From positions 23,481,059-23,545,058 of the forward strand of contig NC_089276.1 in NCBI RefSeq assembly GCF_963678975.1: a stretch of DNA of 64,000 nt, read 5' to 3'. Numbering within the stretch: position 1 is the stretch's first letter; every line of letters begins with the position of its first letter. The notes under the pieces are model-generated. The model searched no databases. It had not been told where the DNA came from and was given only the letters and a program-made list of their open reading frames with translations. This document shows positions 46,911 through 59,024 of the stretch, piece after piece. Source of the stretch: Dysidea avara (Eukaryota; Porifera; Demospongiae; Dictyoceratida; Dysideidae). The translations under genes were made by a program, and so were the position numbers.

Positions 46911-47167
46911 GGTCTCACCTGTAAAGGATGCATGAAAACGGCGTTTCCTGGTTCCGTAAAACGAGTATGTCGTCCGCCCACACTGGCTGTACTTGCCGGG
47001 CCGTACGACACGGCTGCTTTCATAGATTTTGTAGAATGTTCTAGAACAATCTAGATTATCCATTGGTAGATCTATGAAAGATCTATGAAATTATGAAACT
47101 TGATTATTGAGTAGATTTTACCTAAAATTTTCATTTGGCTATAGAAATAAAGTGAGGTAATCAACCG

Positions 47168-47245
47168 TGATAGCAGCGGCTCAGTGGTTAAGGATTTGGG
47201 TGTTCAATATGGAGGTCTCTGGTTCGAACGCTGGTAAGTAACTTT
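47168..47245 (+). repeat. tRNA-like / SINE head
   Basis: AGCGGCTCAGTGGTTA resembles the Pol III A box and GGTTCGAACGC, about 46 bases on, the B box. The acceptor stem does not pair, so this is a tRNA pseudogene or SINE head, not a working tRNA. Confidence 0.5.
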
Positions 47246-47429
47246 TTTTCCGACATTTTTAATGCACCGTTTTTTACCCCGCGGTGACTGTTCTATTAGA
47301 GTATTTCGACCCCATTCCTAGCTGCTAAAAGTCGCGTCCTATCAGTGATTATGAAAGTCGCGTGACCAACCTCCTCCGACGGGAAACAGAGAATTTCAGC
47401 GGTCAATTGGCACAAAGTTCACCTAAATT

Positions 47430-50400
47430 GCCGTTATTAAAATTTTTCCCATTAACCTACCATCACAGCCATTTCTTGGCCGCCACCTTGGATTTCACAT
47501 CTTTTTTCATCATAGCCTTTTCAAGGGCCGCACTCCTTTTTTTACAGCTTGGCTGTTTTTGATTAGATTTCACTTCTTTTTGTATTTGTATACCCCAAAG
47601 CCGGCCTTGGCCAGCTTTGGGACTTTTTAACCTATATATTTTTCTTTACCACAGGAAAAAGAAATGGATGAAGCAGATTTTATAAATACTTTAACTCATT
47701 CTGATTTTATCAGTAAATGTACAAATTATATATATAATGCATATATCAAGAGTTCATTATATTATGAGCTTTTGCATATATTTATTACATGTCAATTAAT
47801 CCCCACAGGATAATTTGCAGCTGATCTCTCTACCGGGTGACTTGAAATGTAGCTGAACTCTCTACAGGGTGATTTTTTCATAGCTGAACTCTCTACAGGA
47901 TGATTTGTTTGCAGCTGAACTCTCTACATGATGATTTCTTTGTAGCTGAACTCTCTACAGGGTGATTTGTTTGCAGCTGAAATCCCTACAGGTGATTTGT
48001 TTGTAGCTGAACTCTCTACAAGGTGATACTTCTAGGTGATCTCTCTACAGGATGACTTGTTTGTAACTGAACTCTCAACAGGGTGATCTGTTCATAGCTG
48101 ATCTTTCTACTGGGTGATTTGTTTGCAGCTGAACTCTCTACATGGTGGTTTCTTTGTAGCTGAACTCTCTACAAGGTAACTTCTTCTAGCTGAACTCTCT
48201 ACAGGGTGACTTGCTTCTAGCTGATCTCTCTACAGAGTGATCTGTTCATAGCTGAACTTTCTACAGGGTGATTTGTTTGCAGCTGAACTCTCTGCATGGT
48301 GGTTTCTTTGTAGCTGAACTCTCTATAATGTGACTTCTTCTAGCTGAACTCTCTACAGGGTGACTTGTTTCTAGCTGATCTCTCCACAGGGTGACTTGTT
48401 TCTAGCTGAACTCTCTACAGGTGATTTGTTTGTAGCTGAACTCTCTACATGGTGGTTTCTTTGTAGCTGAACTCTCTACAAGGTAACTTCTTCTAGCTGA
48501 TCTTTCTACAGGGTGATTTGTTTGTAGTTGGATTCTCTACAAGGTGATTTATTTGCAGCTGAACTCTCTACAAGGTGACTTCTTCTAGCTGAACTCTCTA
48601 CAGAGTGATTGATTTTTTTTGCAGCTGAACTCTCTACATGGTGGCTGCTTTGTAGCTGAACTCTCTAAAAGGTGACTTCTTCTAGCTGAACTCTCTACAG
48701 GGTGATCTTTTCATAGCTGAACTCTCTACAGGATGATTTGTTTGCAGTTGAACTCTCTACATAATGATTTCTTTGTAGCTGAACTCTCTACAGGGTGATT
48801 TGTTTGTAGCTGAACTCCCTACAAGGTAACTTCTTCTAACTAATCTTTCTACAGGCGATTTGTTTGTAGCTGAGTTCTCTACAGGGTGTTTGTTTGCAGC
48901 TGAACTCTCTACATGGTAGTTTCTTTGTAGCTGAACTCTCTACAATGTGACTTCTTCTAGCTGAACTCTCTACAGGGTGACTTGTTACTAGCTGATCTCT
49001 CTACAGGGTGACTTGTTTCTAGCTGAACTCTCTACATGGTGGTTTCTTTGTAGCTGAACTCTCTACAAGGTAACTTCTTCTAGATGATCTTTCTACAGGG
49101 TGATTTGTTTGTAGCTGAATTTTCTACAAGGTGATTTATTTGCAGCTGAACTCTCTACAAGGTGACTTCTTCTAGCTGAACTCTCTACAGAGTAATTGAT
49201 TTTTTTGCAGCTGAACTCTCTACATGGTGGTTTCTTTGTAACTGAACTCTCTACAGGGTGATCTGTTCGTAGCTGAACTCTCTACAAGGTAACTTCTTCT
49301 AGCTGATCTTTCTACAGGGCATATTTGTTTGTAGCTGAGTTTTCTACAGGGTGATTTGTTTGCAGCTGAACTCTCTACATGGGAGTTTCATTGTAACTGA
49401 ATTCTCTACAATGTTACTTCTTCTAGCTGAACTCTCTACAGGGTGACTTGTTTCTAGCTAATCTCTCCACAGGGTGACTTGTTTCTAGCTGAACTCTCTA
49501 CAGGTGATTTGTTTGCAGCTGAACTCTCTACATGGTGGTTTCTTTGTAGCTGAACTCTCTACAAGGTAACTTCTTCTAGCTGATCTTTCTACAGGGTGAT
49601 TTGTTTGTAGTTGGATTCTCTACAAGGTGATTTATTTGCAGCTGAACTCTCTACAAGGTGACTTCTTCTAGCTGAACTCTCTACAGAGTGATTGATTTTT
49701 TTTGCAGCTGAACTCTCTACATGGTGGTTGCTTTGTAGCTGAACTCTCTAAAAGGTGACTTCTTCTAGCTGAACTCTCTACAGGGTGATCTTTTCATAGC
49801 TGAACTCTCTACAGGATGATTTGTTTGCAGTTGAACTCTCTACATGATGATTTCTTTGTAGCTGAACTCTCTACAGGGTGATTTGTTTGTAGCTGAACTC
49901 CCTACAAGGTAACTTCTTCTAGCTAATCTTTCTACAGGTGATTTGTTTGTAGCTGAGTTCTCTACAGGGTGTTTGTTTGCAGCTGAACTCTCTACATGGT
50001 AATTTCTTTGTAGCTGAACTCTCTACAATGTGACTTCTTCTAGCTGAACTCTCTACAGGGTGACTTGTTACTAGCTGATCTCTCTACAGGGTGACTTGTT
50101 TCTAGCTGAACTCTCTACAGGTGATTTGTTTGCAGCTGAACTCTCTACATGCTGGTTTCTTTGTAGCTGAACTCTCTACAAGGTAACTTCTTCTAGATGA
50201 TCTTTCTACAGGGTGATTTGTTTGTAGCTGAATTTTCTACAAGGTGATTTATTTGCAACTGAACTCTCTACAAGGTGACTTCTTCTAGCAGAACTCTCTA
50301 CAGAGTGATTGATTTTTTTGCAGCTGAACTCTCTACATGGTGGTTTCTTTGTAACTGAACTCTCTACAGGGTGATCTGTTCGTAGCTGAACTCTCTACAA

Positions 50401-51857
50401 GGTAACTTCTTCTAGCTGATCTTTCTACAGTGCATATTTGTTTGTAGCTGGGTTTTCTACAGGGTGATTTGTTTGCAGCTGAACTCTCTACATGGTAGTT
50501 TCTTTGTAGCTGAACTCTCTACAATATGACTTCTTCTAGCTGAACTCTCTACAAGGTGACTTGTTTCTAGCTGATCTCTCTACAGGGTGACTTGTTTCTA
50601 GCTGAACTCTCTACAGGTGATTTGTTTGCAGCTGAACTCTCTACATGGTAGTTTCTTTGTAGTTGAACTCTCTACAATGTGACTTCTTCTAGCTGATCTC
50701 TCTACAAGATGACTTGTTTCTAACTGAAGTCTCTACAGTGTGGTCTGTTCATAGCGGAACTTTCTATTGGGTGATTTGTTTGCAGCTGAACTCTTTGCAT
50801 GATTGTTTCTTTGTAACGGAACTCTCTACAAGGTAACTTCTTCTAGCTGATCTCTCTACAGGGCAATTTGTTTGAGCTGAACTCTCTACATGATGATTTC
50901 TTTGTAGCTGAACTCTCTATTAGGTACCTTCTTCTGGCTGATCTGACTACAGGGTGACTTGTTTGTAGCTGAATTCCCTACAGACTAACTTGCAATGTAA
51001 TATAATTGAGTAAATTATAAATGCAGCTGAATACTTTATTAGGGTGACTGTTCTATTAGAGTATCTCGATCTCGCATTTGTTACACGTAGTTGTCTTTCG
51101 AATCATAACTCAGTGGTTTGTAATCCGATTCTTCTGTACTACTACAAGGACTTTTTATGATGATTATTCCAGCTACATACTGATTTTCAGCTCGTTGCTT
51201 TAAGCGGTTTGCCTGGTAGACACAAAAACTAATAGTTTTTTTATTCATAAAAATCGATCGCGTAATTTTGACACAGGTCGGATTTTGTGTCATGTCTCCA
51301 TGGTCTTTATTCCGATTCCTTTCAAACCACACAAAGGCACTCCTACGATAGTTGCTCCATCTACATATCAATTTTCAACTGATTCCTCAAAGGAGTTTAC
51401 CCTGTAGGCGTGACAGACCTTCGACCTTATTTTACGCAAATAATCGGTAATAACTCCGTGAATGTTCATCGGATTCCTACCAAAGTTGGTACAGAGATCC
51501 GCCTTAATGAGCCCTTTATGTGTGCCAAATTTCAGCCCGATCCGAGCACGCATTCGTGTTTTATAGCGGATTTTTCGAAGTGTGCGAAATGAAGAAGTAG
51601 AAGAAGAAAAAAACGAAGAAATTAAAACGAAATTTTGTTCGCTCGTATCTCGGAAATGGCTGGAGCGATTTTCTTCAAATTTGGTGTGTAGACTCCCCTA
51701 GCTGGCCGACACGTCTGTAGCAAATTTGGTTCCAATCGGATAAGGGATCACAGAGCTACATAGGTGTGAAAATTGCGTTTTCTTTCTTCCTGTTAATATA
51801 CTCACGGGTGGCACGCCGGCTTCTTGGGCCGCACGACACACTACCGTGTGTCTTGAT
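47430..51857 (+). mobile_element. Family S repeat, copy 3
   Basis: Head 47,430-47,815, array about 47,816-50,990, tail 51,046-51,857. The terminal hairpin GACACAC-TACC-GTGTGTC (51,835-51,852) is perfect and followed by TTGAT, after which similarity to the other copies ends. It stands tail to tail with copy 4. Confidence 0.78.
47816..50990 (+). repeat. Minisatellite array with 1,083-bp higher-order repeat
   Basis: About 100 units of ~30 bases. Blocks starting near 48,361 and 49,444 repeat at an offset of 1,083 bases over their full length (for example GATTGATTTTTTTT at 48,607 and 49,690, CTTGTTACTAGC at 48,981 and 50,064). The offset shifts to about 1,113 near 50,430, the size of one extra unit. 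Confidence 0.9.
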
Positions 51858-51879
51858 ACTCTAGCGGGCGTGCGTTCCG

Positions 51880-52330
51880 AGGCCGGGAATATACAATGTT
51901 TTGTATTTTAAGGATAAAGGCTTATGCCTGTACATCCATCAAAAAAAAAAAATTATGTACTTAGCTATTCTAATTACTACACTGTTAAAATGAAGAGTAA
52001 CCACAACTCTCAAGGAGTTCCCAGTGTAGGGAGACCCCTGGAGAGTAACCATCACTCTAAAGGAGTAACTGGGGAGTAACACATGCTCTGAAGGTGGTGT
52101 CACTTACTCTTCAGAGTAATGGCTATTCTCTTCAGAGTGTTGGTTACTCTCCATGGGGTGTTAAATCCTCCCTACACTGGGAACTCTTCAGAGTGGTGGT
52201 TACTCTTTATTTTTTAACAGTGTATACAGAATCAAATAAGCAATTACTGTAGTGTCTGTCCAGCAGTGTTTTAAAATCATTAACAGAGGGAGAATCAACA
52301 ATAGATTGGGGTAATGAATTCCAGTCATCA
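51880..52330 (-). pseudogene. Non-LTR retrotransposon 3' fragment at the copy 3/copy 4 junction
   Basis: The minus strand encodes DDWNSLPQSIVDSPSVNDF then LLDRHYSNCLFDSV, the LINE ORF2 C terminus, and a 3' UTR with GGCATAAGCCTTTATCC. It is split by the MITE at 51,980-52,222. It occupies the spacer between the two inverted family S copies. Confidence 0.7.
51980..52222. mobile_element. TA-flanked MITE with CACTGTTAAAA ends
   Basis: Ends CACTGTTAAAA and TTTTTAACAGTG are flanked by TA. The arms are built from repeated AGAGTAAC/GTTACTCT blocks, so the element is largely self-complementary. It inserted into the LINE fragment. Confidence 0.85.
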
Positions 52331-53159
52331 AGACACACGGTAGTGTGTCGTGCGGCCCAAAAAGCCGGCGTGCCACATCGTGAGTATATTGACAGGAAGA
52401 ACGAAAACGTCATTTTCACACCTTTGTATCTCGGTGATCACTTATCTGATTGGAACCAAATTTGCTACACAGTTGCCCGCCAGCCAAGGGAGTCTACATT
52501 CCAAATTTGAAGGAAATCGCTCCAGCCATTTCCGAGATACGAGCTGCCAAAGTTTCGTTTTTTTTCTTCTTCTTCGTCTTTTCGCACACTTGCAAAAATT
52601 GCTATAACACGCAAACGCGTACTCCGATCGCCTGGAAATTTGGCACACAGAAAGGGGGTCCAAAGGCGAATCCTAGCATCAAATTTGGTACAAACCCGAT
52701 GAATGGTTCAGGAGTTATGACCGATTATTCGCGTAAAACAAGATCGATTTGTTGTCACGCCTACAGGGTAAACCGCTTCATGGAATGAGTTGAAAAGTGC
52801 TATGTAGATGGAGTAACCATCGTAGGAGTGCCTTTTGGTGGTTTGAAAGGAATCGAGATAAAGACCACGGAGATATGACACAAAACCCAACCTGTGTCAC
52901 AATTACGCGATCGATTTTTATGAATAAAAAAGTATTAGTTTTCACGCCTACTAGGCAAACCGCTTAGAGCAATGAGCTGAAAATCGGTGTATAGCTGGAA
53001 TAATCTTCATAGAAAGTCCTTGCAGTAGTACAGAAGAATCGGATAACAAACCACTGAGTTATGATTCGAAAGCCAACTCCGTGTAGCAAATGCGAGATCG
53101 AGATACTCTAATAGAACAGTCACCCTAATAGAGCATTCGGCTAATTTATTTACTCCATT

Positions 53160-56100
53160 ATAGAATTTTATTGCATCACAAGTTATTCTGTAGGGAGTTC
53201 AGCTGCAAACAGTTAATCTTATAGACAGTTCAGCAAGAAGACAGTCACCATGTGGAGAGTTAAGCAAATATCAATGGCGGATCCAGGATGGGGCATTTGG
53301 GGCAAATGCCCCCCCCCCCCCCCCCCCTTCAAGAAATTGCATACAAGATCGAGATACGCTAATAGAGCAGTCAATTACTCTAATAAAGCAGTCACAATGT
53401 TCTTGAGGCAGTGTAGCTTACCTATGAAGCTATAAATAGGATTTTATTTTACATAACAGACGTGATATAGTTGGTAAGGATAACTAGCTATTATTGTCGT
53501 GACCTTTTTTTTTTTTTTGGTCTTCAACTGGTTTTCAGCAAGTTTTTTTGGTCTTCAACTGTTTTTCAGAAAGGTGCCCCCCCTCTTTCCAAACTCTGGA
53601 TCCGCCCCTGAATATATCACTATAGAGATTCAGAACATTACAAGTCACACTGAAGAAAGTTCAGCTATAAAAAAGTCATGCACTGTGTAGAGAATTCAGC
53701 TACAATTAAGTCACTCTCTAAAGAATTCAGTTACACAGAATTCAGCTACAACCAAGTCACTGTGGAGAGAGTTCAGCTACAAACAAATTACCCTTTAGAG
53801 TGATCAGCTACAAACAAAACACTTTGCAGGGTGTTCAGCTGCAACAAATCAACCTTTAGAGCGATCAGCAATGAACAAATCAACACAAATCTACCTGTAG
53901 AGAGATCAGCTACAAACAAATCACCCTGTAGAGAGATCAGCTAGAAACTACACACTATGTAAGGAGTTCAGCTACAAACAAATTACCCTGTAGAGAGATC
54001 AGCTACAAACTAGACACAAAGTAAGGAGTTCAGCTACAAGTAAATTACCCTGTAGAGAGTTCATCTACAAACAAATCAACCTGTAGAACAATCAGCTAGA
54101 AACAAATCACCCTGAAGAGAGGTCAGCTACAAAAAATTACCCTGTAGAGAGATCAGCTAGAAATAAATCACCCTGAAGAGAGGTCAGCTACAAAAAAATC
54201 ACCCTGTAGAAAGATCAGCTAGAAGAAGTCACCTTGTAGAGTGTTCAGTTACAAAGAAACCATCATGTAGAGAGTTCAGCTGCAAACAAATCACTCTGTA
54301 GAGAGTTCAGCTACAAAGAAACCGCCATGTAGAGAGTTCAGCCTCATACAAACCACCTTGTAGAGAATTCAACTACAACAAATCAACCTGCAGAGAGATC
54401 AACTACAAACAAATCACCTTATAGAGAGTTCAGCTACAAACAAATTACCCTATAGAGAGATCGGCTACAAACAAATCAACCTGCAGAGAGATCAGCTACA
54501 CACAAATCAACTTGTAGAGAGATCAACTACAAACATATCACCCTGTACAGAGATCAGCTAGAAACTAGACACAATGTAAGGAGTTCAGCTACAAATAAAT
54601 CACCTTTTAGACAGTTCAGCTACAAATAAATTACCTTGTAGAGAGATCGGCTACAAACAAATCAACCTGCAGAGAGATCAGCTACACACAATTCAACTTG
54701 TAGAGAGATCAGCTACAAACAAATCACCCTGTAGAGAGATCAGCTAGAAACTAGACACAATGTAAGGAGTTCAGCTACAAGCAAATCACCGTGTAGAGAG
54801 TTCAGCTACAAACAAACCAACCTGTAGAGCGATCAGCTAGAAACAAATCACCCTGAAGAGAGGTCAGCTACAAAAAATCACCCTGTAGAGATATCAGCTA
54901 CAAAAAAATCACCCTGTAGAGAGATCAGCTAGAAACAAATCACCCTGAAGAGAGGTCAGCTACAAACAAAACACTTTGCAGAGAATTCAGCTACAAACAA
55001 ATCAGCTTGTAGAGAGATCAGTTACACACAAATCAACCTGTAGAGAGATAAGCTAGAAACAAATCACCCTGTAGAGAGTAGCTACAAGCAAAACACCCTG
55101 TAGAGAGTTCAGCAACAAAGAAACCACCATGTAGAGAGTTCAGCTGCTAACAAATCACCTTATAGAGAGTTCAGCTACAAACAAATCACCCTGTAGAGAG
55201 ATCAGCTAGAAACTAGACACAATGTAAGCAGTTCAGCTACAAGCAAATCACCCTTTAGTGAGTTCAGCTACAAACAAATCAACCTGCAGTGAGATCACCT
55301 ACAAAAAAGCACCTTGTGCAGAGTTCAGCTACAAACAAATTACCCTGTAGAGAGATCGACTACAAACAAATCAACCAGTAGAATGATCAGCTACACACAA
55401 ATCAACTTGTAGAGAGATCAGCTACAAACAAATCACCCTGTAGAAAGATCAGCTAGAAACTAGACACAATGTAAGGAGTTCAGCTACAAGTAATTCACCC
55501 TGTAGAGAGTTCAGCTAAAACAAATCAACCTGCAGAGAGATCAGCTACAAATAAATCACTTTACAGACAGTTCAGCTACAAACAAATTACCTTGTAGAGA
55601 GATCGGCTGCAAATTAATCAACCTGCAGAGAGATCAGCTACACACAAATCAACTTGTAGAGAGATCAGCTACAAACAAATCACCCTGTAGAGAGATCAGC
55701 TAGAAACTAGATACAATGCAAGGAGTTCAGCTACAAACAAAATCACCCTTTAGTGAGTTCAGCTACAAACAAATCAACCTGCAGTGAGATCACCCACAAA
55801 AACGTACTTGTACAGAGTTCAGTTACAAACAAATCACCCTGTAGAGAGATCAGGTAGAAGAATTCACCTTGTAGAGAGTTCAGCAACAAAGAAACCACCA
55901 TGTAGAGAGTTCAGCTGCAAACAAATCACCCAGTAGAAAGATCAGCTAGAAGAAGTTACCTTGTAGAGAGTTCAGTTACAAAGAAACCATCATATAGAGA
56001 GTTCAGCTACAAAGAAATTACCCCGTAGAGAGTTCAGCTAGAAGAAGTCACCTTGTAAAGAGTTCAGTTACAAAGAAACCATCATGTACAGAGTTCAGCT

Positions 56101-56755
56101 ACAAAGAAACCACCTGTACAGAATTCAACTACAAACAAATTACCCTGTATAGAGATCAGCTAGAAGAAGTTACCTTGTAGATAGTTCAGCTACAACAATT
56201 CACCCTGTAGAAAGATCAGCTAGAAGAAGTCACCTTGTAGAGTGTTCAGTTACAAAGAAACCATCATGTAGAGAGTTCAGCTGCAAACAAATCACTCTGT
56301 AGAGAGTTCAGCTGCAAACAAATCACCTGTAGAGAGTTCAGCTAGAAACAAATCACCCCGTAGAGAGATCAGCTGGACGAAGTCACCTTGTAGAGAGTTC
56401 AGCTGCAAAGAAACCATCATGTAGAGAGTTCAGCTGCAAACAAATCACCCTGCAGAGAGTTCAGCTACAAAAAAATCACCCTGTAGAGAGTTCAGCTAGA
56501 CGAAGTCACCTTATAGAGAGTTCAGCTATAAAGAAACCATCATGTAGAGAGTTCGGCTACAAAGACACCACTATGTAGAGAGTTTAGCTACAAACAAATC
56601 ACCTGTAGAGAGTTCAGCTAGAAACAAAATACCCTGTAGAGAGACCAGCTAGAAGAGATTATCTTGTAGAGAGTTCAGCTACAAAGAAACCATCCTGTAT
56701 ATAGTTCAGCTACATTTCAAGTCACCCAGTAGAGAGAACAGCTGCAAAAAAATAT
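53160..56755 (-). repeat. Minisatellite array of copy 4
   Basis: On the plus strand it reads as TGTAGAGAGTTCAGCTA units of ~30 bases. A distinctive unit with AGAAACTAGACACAATG recurs at 54,561, 54,747, 55,209, 55,456 and 55,703; the last three intervals are about 247 bases, a local higher-order period. More diverged than the copy 3 array. Confidence 0.88.
53270..53610. mobile_element. hAT-type MITE inside copy 4 array
   Basis: The left end carries GGCGGATCCAGG and the right end CTCTGGATCCGCCCCTG, a widespread hAT-like terminus. Polyadjacent C and T runs (53,311-53,328, 53,505-53,519) lie just inside. Two dispersed modules in reverse orientation are at 53,346-53,391. Target duplication not clear. 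Confidence 0.65.
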
Positions 56756-57274
56756 CCTGTGGGGAATAATGGGCATGTAATAAATATATGTATATAATTT
56801 GTATAAGTACTAATAAAATCAAAAATAATTGAAGTACTAAAATTCTTCTTTAAGTTCTTTTCTTCTTCCTGTAGTAAAGAAAAAAACACATGGGTTAAAA
56901 AAGCCCCAAAGCCAGCCATAGGCCGGCTTTGCAGTATACAAATACAAAAAGAATTGATATCTAATCAAAAACAGCCAAGCTGTAAAAAAAGGTGGCAATT
57001 TGGTCTTGGCACCAAATTCAGGTGAATTTGGTCTTGGCACCAAATTCACCTGAATTGTTGTTATTAAAATGTAACCATTAACCTACCATCACAGCCATTT
57101 CTTGGCCGCCACCTTGGATTTCACATCTTTTTTCACCATGGCCTTTTTTGGGGGCCGCACCTTTTTTTACAGCTTGGCTGTTTTTGATTAGATTGATTAC
57201 TCTGTTACTATAAAAATTAGATCTTGTATATGAATTAGTGTGATGCTTGAATAATTTCCTTGTGTGACCTCTTG

Positions 57275-57895
57275 TTACTGAGTAGAAGTGGATGGGGTAA
57301 ATAAATGATTTTCTATGTCATAACTGCTTTTGAGAATTTGGCACAAATAGATCAAATCACTCCTTCGTCTACAGTGTTGTAAAGATGGTATGTTTAGATG
57401 TCTTAATCTGCCATAGTATGATAAATGGCTGATAGATGGAATCATTCTGGTTGCTTTATGCTGTATTCTTTCAAGTTTTTGATTGTCAAGTGTGTAAGAA
57501 GGTCCCCATATGACATTGTTATATTCAACAATTGGGCGAACAAGTGTTTTATATAGTTTTACCATGACATCAGAGTTTAATTTTACACTCAAATGATTTA
57601 CAGATGAGACCTAGAATCCGGTAGGCCTTTTAACTACCATATCTGTCTGAATATGAAATTTTAATTTGAGACAATTTGTATGCCGATATCTCGAATGTTA
57701 TCCAATAGCTCCAGCTGGATTCCTGCTATAGTATAATTGCCGGTGTATGGAGTATTGCCAATACGTAAGACCTTAAAATATTAAAAGATAACAACTAACC
57801 AGTCAAGCAAGATATTTATGTCATTTTGCAGCACGAGGCAGCCTTCAGAAGAACGGATGGTACGATAGAGCTTTATATCATCTGCAAACATCAAT
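57275..57895 (-). mobile_element. 5'-truncated non-LTR reverse transcriptase
   Basis: The minus strand begins LMFADDIKLYRTIRSSEG (catalytic FADD) at about 57,890. After frameshifts it continues as KLYKTLVRPIVEYNNVIWGP, RIQHKATRMIPSI and a WNxLP-less end. It is degraded and inactive. Confidence 0.8.
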
Positions 57896-58043
57896 CAGTC
57901 GGGCATGAAGCGTTGTGAATTTAGTGCAAACCGTGAATTTAGCGCTACCCGTATTCCTAACCCTAAGAAACCTACAAACGATCTAACCGTAAATAGGCAA
58001 TTACAGTAAGCGGCGCGCAACAGTGCGGACAGTTAATTATGCC

Positions 58044-58169
58044 TGATGCAATTCCTACATTTTCTGATGCAATATAAGGTGTACTGACGCAATGGTACTG
58101 ACGCAGCAAGGTTTTGTCTGATGCAATAATACCTTGTATTGATGAAATTTCGCGCTGATTTGATGCCAT
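58044..58169 (+). promoter_or_regulatory. Cluster of TGATGCAAT-type sites upstream of gene C
   Basis: Seven sites in 126 bases: TGATGCAAT at 58,044, 58,065 and 58,119; TGACGCAAT at 58,085; TGACGCAGC at 58,099; TGATGAAAT at 58,140; TGATGCCAT at 58,161. TGATGxAAx is the C/EBP-ATF response element bound by ATF4 heterodimers in vertebrates. The cluster lies directly upstream of the TATA-like box. Function in this organism is inferred. Confidence 0.55.
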
Positions 58170-58178
58170 CACACGACT

Positions 58179-58189
58179 ATTTAAAAGGT
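58179..58189 (+). promoter_or_regulatory. TATA-like box of gene C
   Basis: TATTTAAAAGG, about 90 bases upstream of the ATG at 58,275 and about 30 upstream of a pyrimidine-rich likely start region. Confidence 0.5.
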
Positions 58190-58274
58190 TACAACAACGC
58201 CGGTCGCTTTCATTTCTCAGGGAGCCGAGTTTGTTGATATCGTACAGTTTGGTCGGATCGTGGAGGAACTCGTG

Positions 58275-58553
58275 ATGGAGCAACCGAAGTGTGGATACAC
58301 GGACATGTGGGCCGTGAAGATGAGTAAAGTGTTTAATGCTTTGGACAGACAGAAAAGAGGTCATCTCCTATGACTATTACCTAGTGATGCTATTAACATT
58401 TATGATTGTTAGGATACATAACAGAAAAGCTGCTAACTGACGTAACGGAACAGTTTTACAAGGACTATCCTAAAGTACAGAAGGAAGGCATCAAGAAGTC
58501 ACAACACATCACTTGGGTAGAACTGTACAATAATGGCAGGAATGTCCCTGAAG
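58275..58553 (+). CDS. EF-hand-like protein, first two exons (gene C, partial)
   Basis: Exon 1 is 58,275-58,359 and exon 2 58,413-58,553, joined in phase 1 (AGAG|GTCATC donor, TTGTTAG acceptor); exon 2 ends GAAG|GTAAGT in phase 1. Together they encode 75 residues beginning MEQPKCGYTDMWAVKMSKVF. The segment NALDRQKRGYITEKLL resembles an EF-hand loop, with Asp at position 1 and Gly at position 6 but several ligand positions replaced. The arrangement recalls sarcoplasmic calcium-binding proteins. The first donor is non-optimal after the GT. Later exons were not identified, so the gene may continue with exons I cannot recognise or may be broken by the transposons downstream. Confidence 0.6.
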
Positions 58554-59024
58554 GTAAGTGTGGTGTGTAATGTGAAGGGACTGATCCTTTTGCTTAGCTG
58601 TTAGCTGTGAATTTGAGTTTGCATAGTAAGGTAATAACGGGGGGTCCAACACGAAGAGCTAAGATTCAATCTTTACAGAGATTTGGGATTGAAAATGGGA
58701 TTTAGTAAGATTTAATGTATTTCAAATCGTTTGAAATAAAATACCACATATTTTACCTTAAAATTTATACAACATTGACATATTAGTTGCATCCTATTAT
58801 CCTACAAATCCATAGCTATGGCTACATGTATATATCCAAAAAACACTGAACTGGTCAGTTGTAGGAACCTACTTATACATCGCTTAGCTTACAACAGTTT
58901 TTCTACCATAACTATACTAGGTTGATCTTAAATTTAATTTTCTGCATGTTTCATAGTACCATTGATCTTAAATTGGCCTAAATGTGGTTGACTGTAACAA
59001 GATAGTATACTGTAGCCTTCCAGA

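Larger units (their letters stand above)
52326..57190 (-). mobile_element. Family S repeat, copy 4 (inverted)
   Basis: On the minus strand: head 57,190-56,760, array about 56,755-53,160, tail 53,127-52,326 ending in a perfect hairpin (52,332-52,349). The tail is very similar to copy 1, including the 60-codon frame (52,708-52,890). The array is interrupted by an hAT-type MITE at 53,270-53,610. Confidence 0.78.

Noticed and set aside
47168..47245. Functional tRNA gene
   Set aside because: A and B boxes are present, but the acceptor and anticodon stems do not pair.
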